A stretch of 45,202 bases of DNA. Origin: Terriglobia bacterium (GTDB lineage: Bacteria > Acidobacteriota > Terriglobia > Bryobacterales > Bryobacteraceae). Position numbers and translations under genes: made by a program. Shown here in pieces: positions 7,813 through 15,287 of this stretch (positions within the stretch are counted from its first letter, which is position 1; every line of letters begins with the position of its first letter). The notes beneath the pieces were generated by a model. It did not search any database. It was not told where the DNA came from and saw only the letters and a list, made by a program, of their open reading frames with translations. The stretch is from contig JAIQEX010000043.1 in the NCBI GenBank assembly GCA_020073615.1, forward strand, positions 1 through 45,202, written 5' to 3'.

Positions 7813-7835
7813 AACTTTCGTCCGGCGGGTAGAGT

Positions 7836-8318
7836 TTACCCTGCCAGGCGCGCAAGCAAGGAAGCGGATCTCCCCGGGGCGGAACGGCTTGGCTGGCGGC
7901 CCGGTGCCGACGGTTGGAATGCGGCGCTCGAGAGGCTGGGGCTCAGGTAGCTGCCGCCGCGCGCCACCTGGCGGATGGCATCCATCAGGTCGTAGGCGGC
8001 GCGCGATTTCAACACGTAGCCCTCGATTCCGGCGGCGGCGGCCTGCCGGACATACTCGTCTTCGCTGTGCATTGTCAGCAGGATAGCTCTGGTGGACGGG
8101 GAGACGGAGCGCATCTTGAGGCCCGCGTCGAGGCCGCTCAGGACGGGCATGGAGAGGTCCAGGACGGCGATGTCCGGCCGATGATTCGCGGCCAGTTGCA
8201 GGGCTTCGGCGCCATCGCCGGCTTCGCCGACTACGGTCATTCCCCGCGCTTCGAGCAGCGTCTTCAGGACCCCCCGGAATCCAGCATGGTCGTCGGCCAG
8301 TACTATAGTCAGCGGCAT
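7836..8318 (-). CDS. Receiver-only response regulator (NarL-type receiver)
   Basis: This is a complete phosphoacceptor domain: acidic pair Asp9-Asp10, phosphorylation Asp54 (AVLDLSMP), Thr82 and Lys104 (YVLKS). The sequence around IRQVARGGSYLSP is characteristic of NarL/FixJ-type regulators, which normally continue into a LuxR-type helix-turn-helix. Here the protein ends about 30 residues later in a Ser/Pro/Arg-rich tail, so there is no DNA-binding output. Only 23 bp separate the stop from the convergent hydrolase gene, so the HTH is not simply frameshifted downstream. No histidine kinase is adjacent. The start is the ATG at 8318 with GAGG upstream; the frame opens slightly further upstream. 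Confidence 0.85.
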   Translation of the reverse strand: MPLTIVLADDHAGFRGVLKTLLEARGMTVVGEAGDGAEALQLAANHRPDIAVLDLSMPVLSGLDAGLKMRSVSPSTRAILLTMHSEDEYVRQAAAAGIEGYVLKSRAAYDLMDAIRQVARGGSYLSPSLSSAAFQPSAPGRQPSRSAPGRSASLLARLAG

Positions 8319-8359
8319 CCCAGTAACCCTCGCTGGTACTAATAGCACTTGTCTGGCCG

Positions 8360-9991
8360 TTATCCGAGCACGCGGATGCGGCGCAGAATCTTCATCAGGC
8401 GGGTCATCCAGCGCGCGTAGAAGGCGGCGCTCATGTCATGGAACGGGGCGATGGGGATAAGCCGCTGCACCGCCACGGTTTGCGATTCGGTGAACTTGAG
8501 GATGCCCTCGGCGCCGTGGCGCGCGCGCAGGCCCGACTCCTTCATACCGCCCGAAGGCGAATCCACCGAACCCCAGGTGGCGGCATAGGCCTCGTTGATG
8601 TTGACGCTGCCGGCGCGGATCTTCCGCGCCAGGCGCACGCCCTTGCCGGTGTTGCGCGTCCAGACGCTGGCGTTCAAACCGTAGCGCGTGGCATTGGCCC
8701 GCTCGATAGCCTCGGCCTCGGTGGCAAAGGGGTAGACCGACACCACCGGCCCGAAGGTCTCCTCCGCGTAGACCTTCATATCGGGCCGGACGTTGGTCAA
8801 CACCGTGGGCTCGAAAAACAGCGGGCCGAGGTCGGGGCGCGGGCGTCCCCCGGCCAGCAGGGTCGCGCCCTTCTCCAGGGCGCCGCGCACGTGCTCCTCG
8901 ACGGTGGCAAGCTGGCGCTCGGAGGCGAGCGAGCCGATCTCCATGGAATAGTCGAGCGCGGCGCCCATCTTGAGCCGCCGCACGCGCTCCACAAAGAGGC
9001 TGAGAAAGCGCTCGGCGAGCGATTCGTGGACGTAGATGCGCTCGATGGAGATGCAGGCCTGGCCGGCGGCCACGAAGCAGCCGCGGATGGCGCCATCCAC
9101 GGTGCGCTCCAGGTCGGCATCGCGCAGCACGATCATGGGGTTCTTCCCGCCGAGCTCGAGCGAACAGCCGATCAGCCGGTCCGCCGCCTGCCGGGCAATC
9201 AGTTTTCCGGTGCGCGTGCTGCCCGTGAACATGAAGTAATCCACGCGGTCGCCGAGCGCGGGTCCGATGGTGGCCCCGTCTCCGGTGACCACGGGAAAGA
9301 CGTCGGGCGGCAGGCCCGCTTCGCGCAGCAGGTCCACGGCCCACAGCGCCGTGAAGGGTGTTTGACGATCCGGTTTGAGGACCGCGGTGTTGCCGGCCAT
9401 AAGCGCCGGCACGGCATCGGTGATGGCCAGGTTGAGCGGATAATTCCAGGGCACGATGAAGCCGACCACGCCCACCGGGGCGCGCAGTTCCCAGGTCAGC
9501 GTTAAGAGCGGCAGCGCGCCCTTGCGGCGGCGTGGGCGGAGCAGTTTGCCGGCCCGCCGGGCATAGTAGCGGGACACGATGGCGGTGTCCAGGATTTCCT
9601 CGAAAGCGTGGCCGCGCGCCATGCCGGTTTCGAGCTGGATGATGTCCAGCACCTCGTCCTGGCGCTGGAGGAGCAGGTCGTGGAAGCGCAGGAAGATTTT
9701 GGCGCGCTCGGCGAAGGAGCGGGCGGCCCAGGCAGGCTGCGCGGCGCGGGCGCGGCTGACGGCGAGCGCCACATCGGCCTCGCGCGCGGCCGGCGTATGC
9801 CCCAACAGCGCTCCGGTCCAAGGCGAACGCACGGCAATTTCGTCGTGCGGCCCCTCCGCCAGCGTGATCCGGGAAAGCAGCGTCGCAAAGACGTCCTGCG
9901 CGAGATAGGCGGACGGCGGTGTCTGGTTCGGCAGTGCGGCTGCGGGCGGTGGCGCCGCTTCCGAGCGTGGAGAAATGCCACTTGAGCCCAT
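8360..9991 (-). CDS. Succinate-semialdehyde dehydrogenase-like aldehyde dehydrogenase
   Basis: An NAD(P)-dependent aldehyde dehydrogenase with all core residues: Asn183 in PWNYPLN, Glu279 in LELGGKNP and catalytic Cys313 in GQACISIERIYV. The cofactor motif FTGSTRTGK (residues 255-263) is present. The overall pattern resembles the succinic-semialdehyde dehydrogenase branch (GabD2-like), but other aliphatic aldehydes are possible. The product is about 543 aa, with a ~45-residue Pro/Ala-rich N-terminus and a basic, possibly membrane-touching C-terminus (MTRLMKILRRIRVLG). The ATG at 9991 was chosen; an upstream TTG at 10042 is possible. It is divergent from the SDR gene and followed 41 bp later by the receiver-only regulator. 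It could oxidise aldehydes from wax-ester or alcohol turnover, which is inference. Confidence 0.85.
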   Translation of the reverse strand: MGSSGISPRSEAAPPPAAALPNQTPPSAYLAQDVFATLLSRITLAEGPHDEIAVRSPWTGALLGHTPAAREADVALAVSRARAAQPAWAARSFAERAKIFLRFHDLLLQRQDEVLDIIQLETGMARGHAFEEILDTAIVSRYYARRAGKLLRPRRRKGALPLLTLTWELRAPVGVVGFIVPWNYPLNLAITDAVPALMAGNTAVLKPDRQTPFTALWAVDLLREAGLPPDVFPVVTGDGATIGPALGDRVDYFMFTGSTRTGKLIARQAADRLIGCSLELGGKNPMIVLRDADLERTVDGAIRGCFVAAGQACISIERIYVHESLAERFLSLFVERVRRLKMGAALDYSMEIGSLASERQLATVEEHVRGALEKGATLLAGGRPRPDLGPLFFEPTVLTNVRPDMKVYAEETFGPVVSVYPFATEAEAIERANATRYGLNASVWTRNTGKGVRLARKIRAGSVNINEAYAATWGSVDSPSGGMKESGLRARHGAEGILKFTESQTVAVQRLIPIAPFHDMSAAFYARWMTRLMKILRRIRVLG

Positions 9992-10063
9992 AAATAGCAG
10001 TTCAGTCCCGGTGTCAATATAGCATGGGCTTGTAAGCAGCAAGTGCTAATCTTGGGAGAACTC

Positions 10064-10906
10064 ATGTCCACTTCGCCATCCGTTTTGCATCCCGATCTTC
10101 ACGGCCGCGTGGCCATCGTCACGGGGGCCAGCCGGGGCATCGGCAAAGCGCTGGCGCTGCGCCTGGCGCAGGAGGGCGCCGACGTGGTGGTGGCCGCCAA
10201 GAGCGAGCAGTCGAGCGCGCGCCTGCCGGGCAGTATCCACGAGACGGCGGAGGCGATCCGGGCCAAGGGGGGCTGCGCCCTGGCCGTGGCCACCGACGTG
10301 CGCGACGAAGACGCCATCCGCAACATGATCGAGTGCGCCATCGCCGAATTCGGCCGCGTCGACATCCTCGTCAATAATGCCGGGGCCATTTGGGCGCAGC
10401 CCATCTCGCAAACGCCGCCCAAGCGCTTCGATCTTATGATGCAGGTGAACGTCCGCGCCGCCTACATCGCCTGTTACTACGCCCTTCCGCACATGGTGAA
10501 ACAGCGCTGGGGACACGTGCTCAACATGTGCCCGCGCCTGCACAGCGAGCCCTCTCCCGGGAAGGTGGCCTACATGATCTCCAAGCTGGGCATGGCGCGC
10601 GTGGCCATCGGACTGGCCGACGAGCACCGCGGCGACAACATTGCGGGCAACACGCTGTGGCCGCGCACCATCATCGAGAGCCAGGCTTCCATCAACTGGA
10701 ACATGGCCGGCCGCTCCCAGTGGCGCACCCCGGAGATACTCTGCGACGCGTCACTGGCCATCTTCGCGCAGGAGCCGCACAGAGCGACGGGCCGGCAGTG
10801 GATCGACGAGGATGCGCTCCGCGAGCTGGCGGGCATCACCGACTTCGATCGCTACTGGTGCGAGGGCAAGCCGCCCGCCAACCCCATTTACATCGACAGG
10901 TGGTAG
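10064..10906 (+). CDS. Short-chain dehydrogenase/reductase (HSDL2/AtuG-like)
   Basis: A 280-aa NAD(P)-dependent SDR. It has the nucleotide-binding TGASRGIG (20-27), the structural NNAG (104-107) and the catalytic YxxxK (Tyr170, Lys174 in YMISK). The C-terminal half (DEHRGDNIAGNTLWPRTIIES) resembles hydroxysteroid-dehydrogenase-like-2 and citronellol-catabolism SDRs. The residue where the catalytic Ser is expected, about 13 before the Tyr, reads as NMCPR, so Ser appears replaced by Cys156. GGGAGA five bases upstream supports the ATG at 10064. It is divergent from the aldehyde dehydrogenase and followed 21 bp later by the OmpA-like gene. Substrate unknown. Confidence 0.87.
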   Translation: MSTSPSVLHPDLHGRVAIVTGASRGIGKALALRLAQEGADVVVAAKSEQSSARLPGSIHETAEAIRAKGGCALAVATDVRDEDAIRNMIECAIAEFGRVDILVNNAGAIWAQPISQTPPKRFDLMMQVNVRAAYIACYYALPHMVKQRWGHVLNMCPRLHSEPSPGKVAYMISKLGMARVAIGLADEHRGDNIAGNTLWPRTIIESQASINWNMAGRSQWRTPEILCDASLAIFAQEPHRATGRQWIDEDALRELAGITDFDRYWCEGKPPANPIYIDRW

Positions 10907-10927
10907 CCTCTGAAGAAGAGGTGATAC

Positions 10928-11962
10928 GTGAGACTCGGAAGTGCATGTTTCAGCCTGGCCCTGTTGCTGGGCGGGATGGCCGCTCAGGCGGCGCCGCAAG
11001 CGGCGGGCCAGCCTGATTTGACGGCCGTGAAGGCCGATTTCGTCCCCGGCGAGAAGGTGATCTTCTACGACGACTTCACCGATATGACGGGCGACGAGCC
11101 ACCGCCGCACTGGAAGGTGCGCGGCGGCGCGGTGACCCTGAAGGTCGGGGGCGGAGTGCGCCAGCTTACGGCTACCGACCGGACGGAACTGACCCCCAAT
11201 CTGAAGGGCATTCCCAAGAACTTCACCCTGGAGACGGAGGTGAAGTTCGATAATCCGGGCGATCTGCGCTCGGTCTGGTCGTTCCACCCCAAGGACGGAG
11301 GCGAGGAAGGCCTGTACGTGTGGACGCAGACCCACGGCACCGGCCTGGTGGTGCACCTGAAGACGCTGCACGACGAAATCGGCGAAGCGGAGCCGGAGCC
11401 CGATTTCAGCAAGCCGATCAAGATGGCGCTGTGGGTGCAGAACGGCCGGGTCCGCTTCTACGTCAACGGCCAGCGCGTGGTGGACGCCAACCAGGTGGAC
11501 CTGCCGCCGCTCGACACGGCGATGCTGCTGGCGGAGTTGTACGGCGACAACAGCGCCATCGGCTACCGCATGGTGCGGCTGGCCGAATCGACGCCCGATT
11601 TCAGCCAGGTCATCTCGTCAACCGGCCGCTACGTGACGCACGGCATTCTGTTCGACACCGACAGCGACCGCATCAAGACCGAATCGGCGGCGGTGATCAA
11701 GTCGATCGCGCGGGGCCTCGAGACCAATCCCACCCTGAAGCTGCGCATCGACGGGCACACCGATGCGACGGGCGCCGCGGAGCACAACCTGGATTTATCG
11801 AAACGCCGCGCCGAGGCGGTGAAGGCGGTGCTGGTGGCGCAGTTTCACGTGGCGGCCGATCGCCTGACCGCGAGCGGCCTGGGCGCCGGCAAGCCGGTGG
11901 ATTCCAACGACACCCCGCAGGGCCGGGCGCAGAACCGCCGCGTGGAGTTCGTCAAGCAGTAG
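10928..11962 (+). CDS. Secreted LamG/DUF1080-like plus OmpA-family protein
   Basis: The signal peptide (about residues 1-21, ending AAQA) indicates export. Residues ~40-215 form a beta-rich module (VIFYDDFTDMTGDEPPPHWKV..., FYVNGQRVV) resembling concanavalin/LamG-type or DUF1080 folds. Residues ~225-344 are an OmpA C-terminal domain: GILFDTDSDRI, LRIDGHTDATG, NLDLSKRRAEAV and QNRRVEF. The Asp and Arg of NLDLSKRR bind the peptidoglycan diaminopimelate in this family. It is probably a periplasmic or outer-membrane protein anchored to the wall. The start is GTG at 10928 with AGAAGAGGTG upstream. It ends 12 bp before a convergent small gene. Confidence 0.88.
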   Translation: MRLGSACFSLALLLGGMAAQAAPQAAGQPDLTAVKADFVPGEKVIFYDDFTDMTGDEPPPHWKVRGGAVTLKVGGGVRQLTATDRTELTPNLKGIPKNFTLETEVKFDNPGDLRSVWSFHPKDGGEEGLYVWTQTHGTGLVVHLKTLHDEIGEAEPEPDFSKPIKMALWVQNGRVRFYVNGQRVVDANQVDLPPLDTAMLLAELYGDNSAIGYRMVRLAESTPDFSQVISSTGRYVTHGILFDTDSDRIKTESAAVIKSIARGLETNPTLKLRIDGHTDATGAAEHNLDLSKRRAEAVKAVLVAQFHVAADRLTASGLGAGKPVDSNDTPQGRAQNRRVEFVKQ

Positions 11963-11974
11963 CGGGGAGCGCCG

Positions 11975-12217
11975 TCATTGGCGCGGCAGGGTGTTGATGT
12001 AGGCCTGCCACTGGCGCTGTAGATCCTGCCAGGTTTGCTCGTGTTTCTCGGCAATTTGAACCAGCGCCTCGATCCGGTGCCGTAGATCCTGTCCGGTTTT
12101 CTCGTGTTTCTCGGCAATTTGTACCAGCGCCTCGATTTGGTTGTCATGAGCTACGACCGCGCCGGCCAGGGATTCCACTATACCCGTGAGGCGATCCATG
12201 CGTTCGTCCACTGTCAT
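11975..12217 (-). CDS. Small coiled-coil repeat protein, unknown function
   Basis: The 80-aa product starts MTVDERMDRLTGIVESLAG and is helical throughout, with heptad-like spacing. It contains two near-identical 21-residue units (LVQIAEKHEKTGQDL.. and LVQIAEKHEQTWQDL..) encoded by a 63-bp DNA tandem repeat. No membrane segment or enzymatic motif is visible. The upstream open frame (to 12466) is not helical and reads antisense to the next gene, so I start at 12217. Function unrecognised; a scaffold or structural role is only a guess. Whether it is expressed is uncertain, but the repeat unit preserves the frame. Confidence 0.55.
   Translation of the reverse strand: MTVDERMDRLTGIVESLAGAVVAHDNQIEALVQIAEKHEKTGQDLRHRIEALVQIAEKHEQTWQDLQRQWQAYINTLPRQ
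12021..12146. repeat. 63-bp tandem repeat, two copies
   Basis: Copy 1 starts at 12021 and copy 2 at 12084 on the plus strand (both begin AGATCCTG). They match closely over the first ~53 bp, including GTTTCTCGGCAATTTG. The unit is a multiple of three and encodes the coiled-coil repeat of the small minus-strand gene, so a change in copy number would lengthen the protein without a frameshift. Confidence 0.85.
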
Positions 12218-12344
12218 ATCGCTGCACCCGCCTGGGAAAAGTATAACTGAATTGCTTACGGCACGCTTTCGCTCCGGCCTTCGTACTAATGTCTCTATAC
12301 TATTGCGCCGCGCGCCCGGGTTGCTTAAGATCGCGGTAATCGGA

Positions 12345-15287
12345 ATGCCGAGGGTCTGGGCATCGTTGTCTTCATTTGCGGGACTGAGCCTTCTTGCGCT
12401 CTTGCTGTGGGCGGCGGACACTCCGAGCGCGGAAGAACGCCTGGCGCAGCACCGCAACCTGGGCAAAGCCTTCTACGAGAATCCCACCACCCAGACTGAA
12501 GCGGTGGCCGAGTTCAAGGCGGCGCTCGACCTGGCGCCCGCTTCCACGCGCGAGAAGTTGAACTACGGGCTGGCGCTGCTGCGCGCCGGAAAGCTGGACG
12601 AAGGCGTCGCGCAACTGAAGGACGTGCAGCGGCGCGACCCCAAGCTGCCGCACACGTGGTTCAATCTGGGCGTCTACTATAAGAAGGCCGGGGAGACCGA
12701 GCAGGCCATCCGGCAGTTCGAAACCATGGCGGCGCTGGTGCCCGAAGAGCCCATCGCGCACTACCAGCTCGGCACGCTCTACCGGCTCGTGGGGAAGGCC
12801 GACGAGGCGCGCGCGCAGTTCGAACTGGCGGCGAAGCTGAATCCCCTGCTGGCGGCGGCGCGGTTCCAGTTGTACAACGTCGACCGTCAGGCAGGGCGCC
12901 GGGAAGAAGCGGCGAGCGCGCTGGCGGAGTTCCAGCGGTTGAAGAAGCAGGCCGAGGGCGCGGCCATCCCCGAGGACGTGGACTGGTGCACCTACGCGGA
13001 GATCTACGATCCGCCGGTCGAGCCCACGAAAGCTCCGGTGGTGGCCGACGCAACCTTCGTGGACCATGTTCTATACGGCACCGTCAGTCCGAGGGGCGCG
13101 GGGATGGCGGCGATCGATTCTACCGGCACGGGGCAGGTGGATCTGCTGGTGTGGTCGAGCCTCGGCGCAACACTGTACCGGCATGGCATGGAGCCGGTGA
13201 AGGACTCGGGCCTCGCGGACTTGAAGGAAGTGATCTTCATCGCGCCGGGCGATTTCGATAACGACGGCTTGATGGACCTGTGCGTTCTGACCGGCGCCGG
13301 TCCGCAGCTGTATCGCAACACCGGGGGAAAGTTCACGCGGTTCGCAGCCAACCTGCCGCAGCGGCTGTTCAGGGGCGCGGTGTGGATCGATTACGACCAC
13401 GATTACGATCTCGACCTGGTGCTGCTTGGCGAATCGGCGGCGCTGATGCGCAATGAAGGATCCGCCGGTTTCGCCGATCGCACCGCGGATTTCCCGTTCG
13501 CGAAGGGGTACGCGACCGAGGCCACGAAGTTGCGTGTAGATCCCGACAGTAAGGCCTTCGACCTGGCGGTTTTCTATAGCGACCGCGCGGCTGTGCTCTA
13601 TCGCGATCAGCTCGGTGGGCGCTACACGGCGGGACCATTTGCCGGCCAACCGCCCGCGCCGACCCTGGAAGCCGATTTCGATGGCGATGGCCGAATGTAC
13701 CACGCGCGCTTCTACCCCAACGGCAGAATTCACCTGGAGCAGAACCGGTCGCGCACCAGCCGCCGCTGGATTCGCGTGCAGCTCGAGGGCGTGAAGAGCC
13801 TGAAGCTGGCGCAGGATGCGCAAGTGGAAATCAAGGCCGGCGCCCTGTACCGCAGGCAGACGTACACCGGCGTGCCGCTGCTGTTCGACGCGGCGGACTA
13901 CACGGAAGTTGATGTGGTGCGCATCACCTGGCCCAACGGGCTGATCCAGAACGAGGTGAAGCAGGCCACCAATCGCGCGTGGTCTTACAAGGAGGCGCAG
14001 CGGCTGTCGGGCTCGTGCCCCATGATCTGGACGTGGAACGGGCGCGAGATGCAATTCATTACCGACGTGCTGGGCGTGGCGCCTCTGGGTGCGAGCGATG
14101 GCGAGGGCACGTACTTCCCGGTGGATCACGACGAGTATGTGTCGATTCCAGGGCGGGCGCTCGCGGCCGTGGACGGGCAGTACGACATACGGGTCACCGA
14201 AGAGTTGAGCGAGGTGTCGTACCTGGACCGGATCCGGCTGATCGCCGTGGATCACCCCGCAACGATGGAGATTTTCACCAACGAAAAGTTCAAAGGGCCG
14301 CCTTACCCCGAGTTCCGCCTGTTCGGCGTGAAGCGGCGCGTGTATCCCGCGGGCGCGCGCGACGATGAAGGCCGCGACGTGCTCGCGGCGCTGCTCGCAA
14401 AGGACCAGAAGTACCCCGACCAGTTTCCGCGCTCGGAGCTGGGCGTGGCGAAGCCGCACACGCTGGAGCTGGATTTTGGGAGCGCGGCGCCTTCCGGGCG
14501 CGCGGTGCTGCTGCTGAACGGCTGGGTGGACTGGCCCGATGGAAGCACCTTCCGCGCCGCCGCGCAGGAATACAAGGGCGGGCTGGTGATGCCGTATCTG
14601 CAGATGCAGGATGCCGCCGGCGAGTGGCGGACGGTGAACGAGGACATGGGCATGCCCGCGGGCAAGCCGAAGACGATCGCCGTGGATCTGCGCTTCCTGT
14701 CGGCCAGCCGCAAGGTGCGCATCGTGACCAGCCTTTGCGTGTATTGGGACGAGATTTTCCTGAGCGAAGGGCCGTCGGCGGCACAGACGCGGCTGCGGGA
14801 TGTGGCGCTGGCATCGGCGCAACTGCACTTCCGCGGGTTTTCGGAATCGCGCATCCACCCGGAGCGCAAACAGCCCGATACATTCTTCTACGGCAATGTT
14901 TCGCCGGTTTCGTTCTGGAACCCCACGCGCGGCCTGTACACGCGCTACGGCGATGTGCGCGAGCTGGTGCGCGCGATCGACGACCGCCTGGCGATCCTCG
15001 GTTCGGGCGACGAAATGCGCCTGCGCTTCGATGCCCGCGCGCTCGCGCCGGTGGCGCCTGGATGGCAGCGCGACTTTCTGCTGAAGGTGGACGGGTGGGC
15101 CAAAGACCGCGATCCGAACACGGCGTTCTCGACCAGCGTCGAGCCGCTGCCGTTCCACGGCATGAGCCGCTATCCGTATCCGGCGAGTGAACACTTCCCC
15201 GACGATGCGGCGCACCAGCGGTATCGCCGGGAATACAATACGCGGCCAGCGCTGCGGCTGATCAGGCCGCTGGGGGGGCCGAGCTGA
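12345..15287 (+). CDS. Secreted TPR / FG-GAP / ASPIC-UnbV-like protein
   Basis: The 980-aa product has an N-terminal signal or anchor helix (residues ~8-25). TPRs follow at ~30-210 (e.g. HTWFNLGVYYKKAGETEQAI, AHYQLGTLYRLVGKADEA). Next come FG-GAP/VCBS-like blades with calcium-binding-type loops (DFDNDGLMD, DYDHDYDLD, DFDGDG). An ASPIC/UnbV-like segment comes after that (RRWIRVQLEGV ... VDVVRITWPNGLIQNEV). The last ~370 residues are a large domain I do not recognise, with several conserved-looking Trp/Asp motifs. The start at 12345 precedes the hydrophobic helix; the frame is open to 12186, but that part would overlap the opposite-strand small gene. Its stop overlaps the cytochrome start by one base (TGATG), so the two are translationally coupled. 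Likely periplasmic or surface-exposed; substrate unknown. Confidence 0.85.
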   Translation: MPRVWASLSSFAGLSLLALLLWAADTPSAEERLAQHRNLGKAFYENPTTQTEAVAEFKAALDLAPASTREKLNYGLALLRAGKLDEGVAQLKDVQRRDPKLPHTWFNLGVYYKKAGETEQAIRQFETMAALVPEEPIAHYQLGTLYRLVGKADEARAQFELAAKLNPLLAAARFQLYNVDRQAGRREEAASALAEFQRLKKQAEGAAIPEDVDWCTYAEIYDPPVEPTKAPVVADATFVDHVLYGTVSPRGAGMAAIDSTGTGQVDLLVWSSLGATLYRHGMEPVKDSGLADLKEVIFIAPGDFDNDGLMDLCVLTGAGPQLYRNTGGKFTRFAANLPQRLFRGAVWIDYDHDYDLDLVLLGESAALMRNEGSAGFADRTADFPFAKGYATEATKLRVDPDSKAFDLAVFYSDRAAVLYRDQLGGRYTAGPFAGQPPAPTLEADFDGDGRMYHARFYPNGRIHLEQNRSRTSRRWIRVQLEGVKSLKLAQDAQVEIKAGALYRRQTYTGVPLLFDAADYTEVDVVRITWPNGLIQNEVKQATNRAWSYKEAQRLSGSCPMIWTWNGREMQFITDVLGVAPLGASDGEGTYFPVDHDEYVSIPGRALAAVDGQYDIRVTEELSEVSYLDRIRLIAVDHPATMEIFTNEKFKGPPYPEFRLFGVKRRVYPAGARDDEGRDVLAALLAKDQKYPDQFPRSELGVAKPHTLELDFGSAAPSGRAVLLLNGWVDWPDGSTFRAAAQEYKGGLVMPYLQMQDAAGEWRTVNEDMGMPAGKPKTIAVDLRFLSASRKVRIVTSLCVYWDEIFLSEGPSAAQTRLRDVALASAQLHFRGFSESRIHPERKQPDTFFYGNVSPVSFWNPTRGLYTRYGDVRELVRAIDDRLAILGSGDEMRLRFDARALAPVAPGWQRDFLLKVDGWAKDRDPNTAFSTSVEPLPFHGMSRYPYPASEHFPDDAAHQRYRREYNTRPALRLIRPLGGPS

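Noticed and set aside
13071-15215. 714-codon minus-strand frame over the TPR/FG-GAP gene
   Set aside because: Antisense frame kept open by GC bias; Arg/His-rich, no domains.
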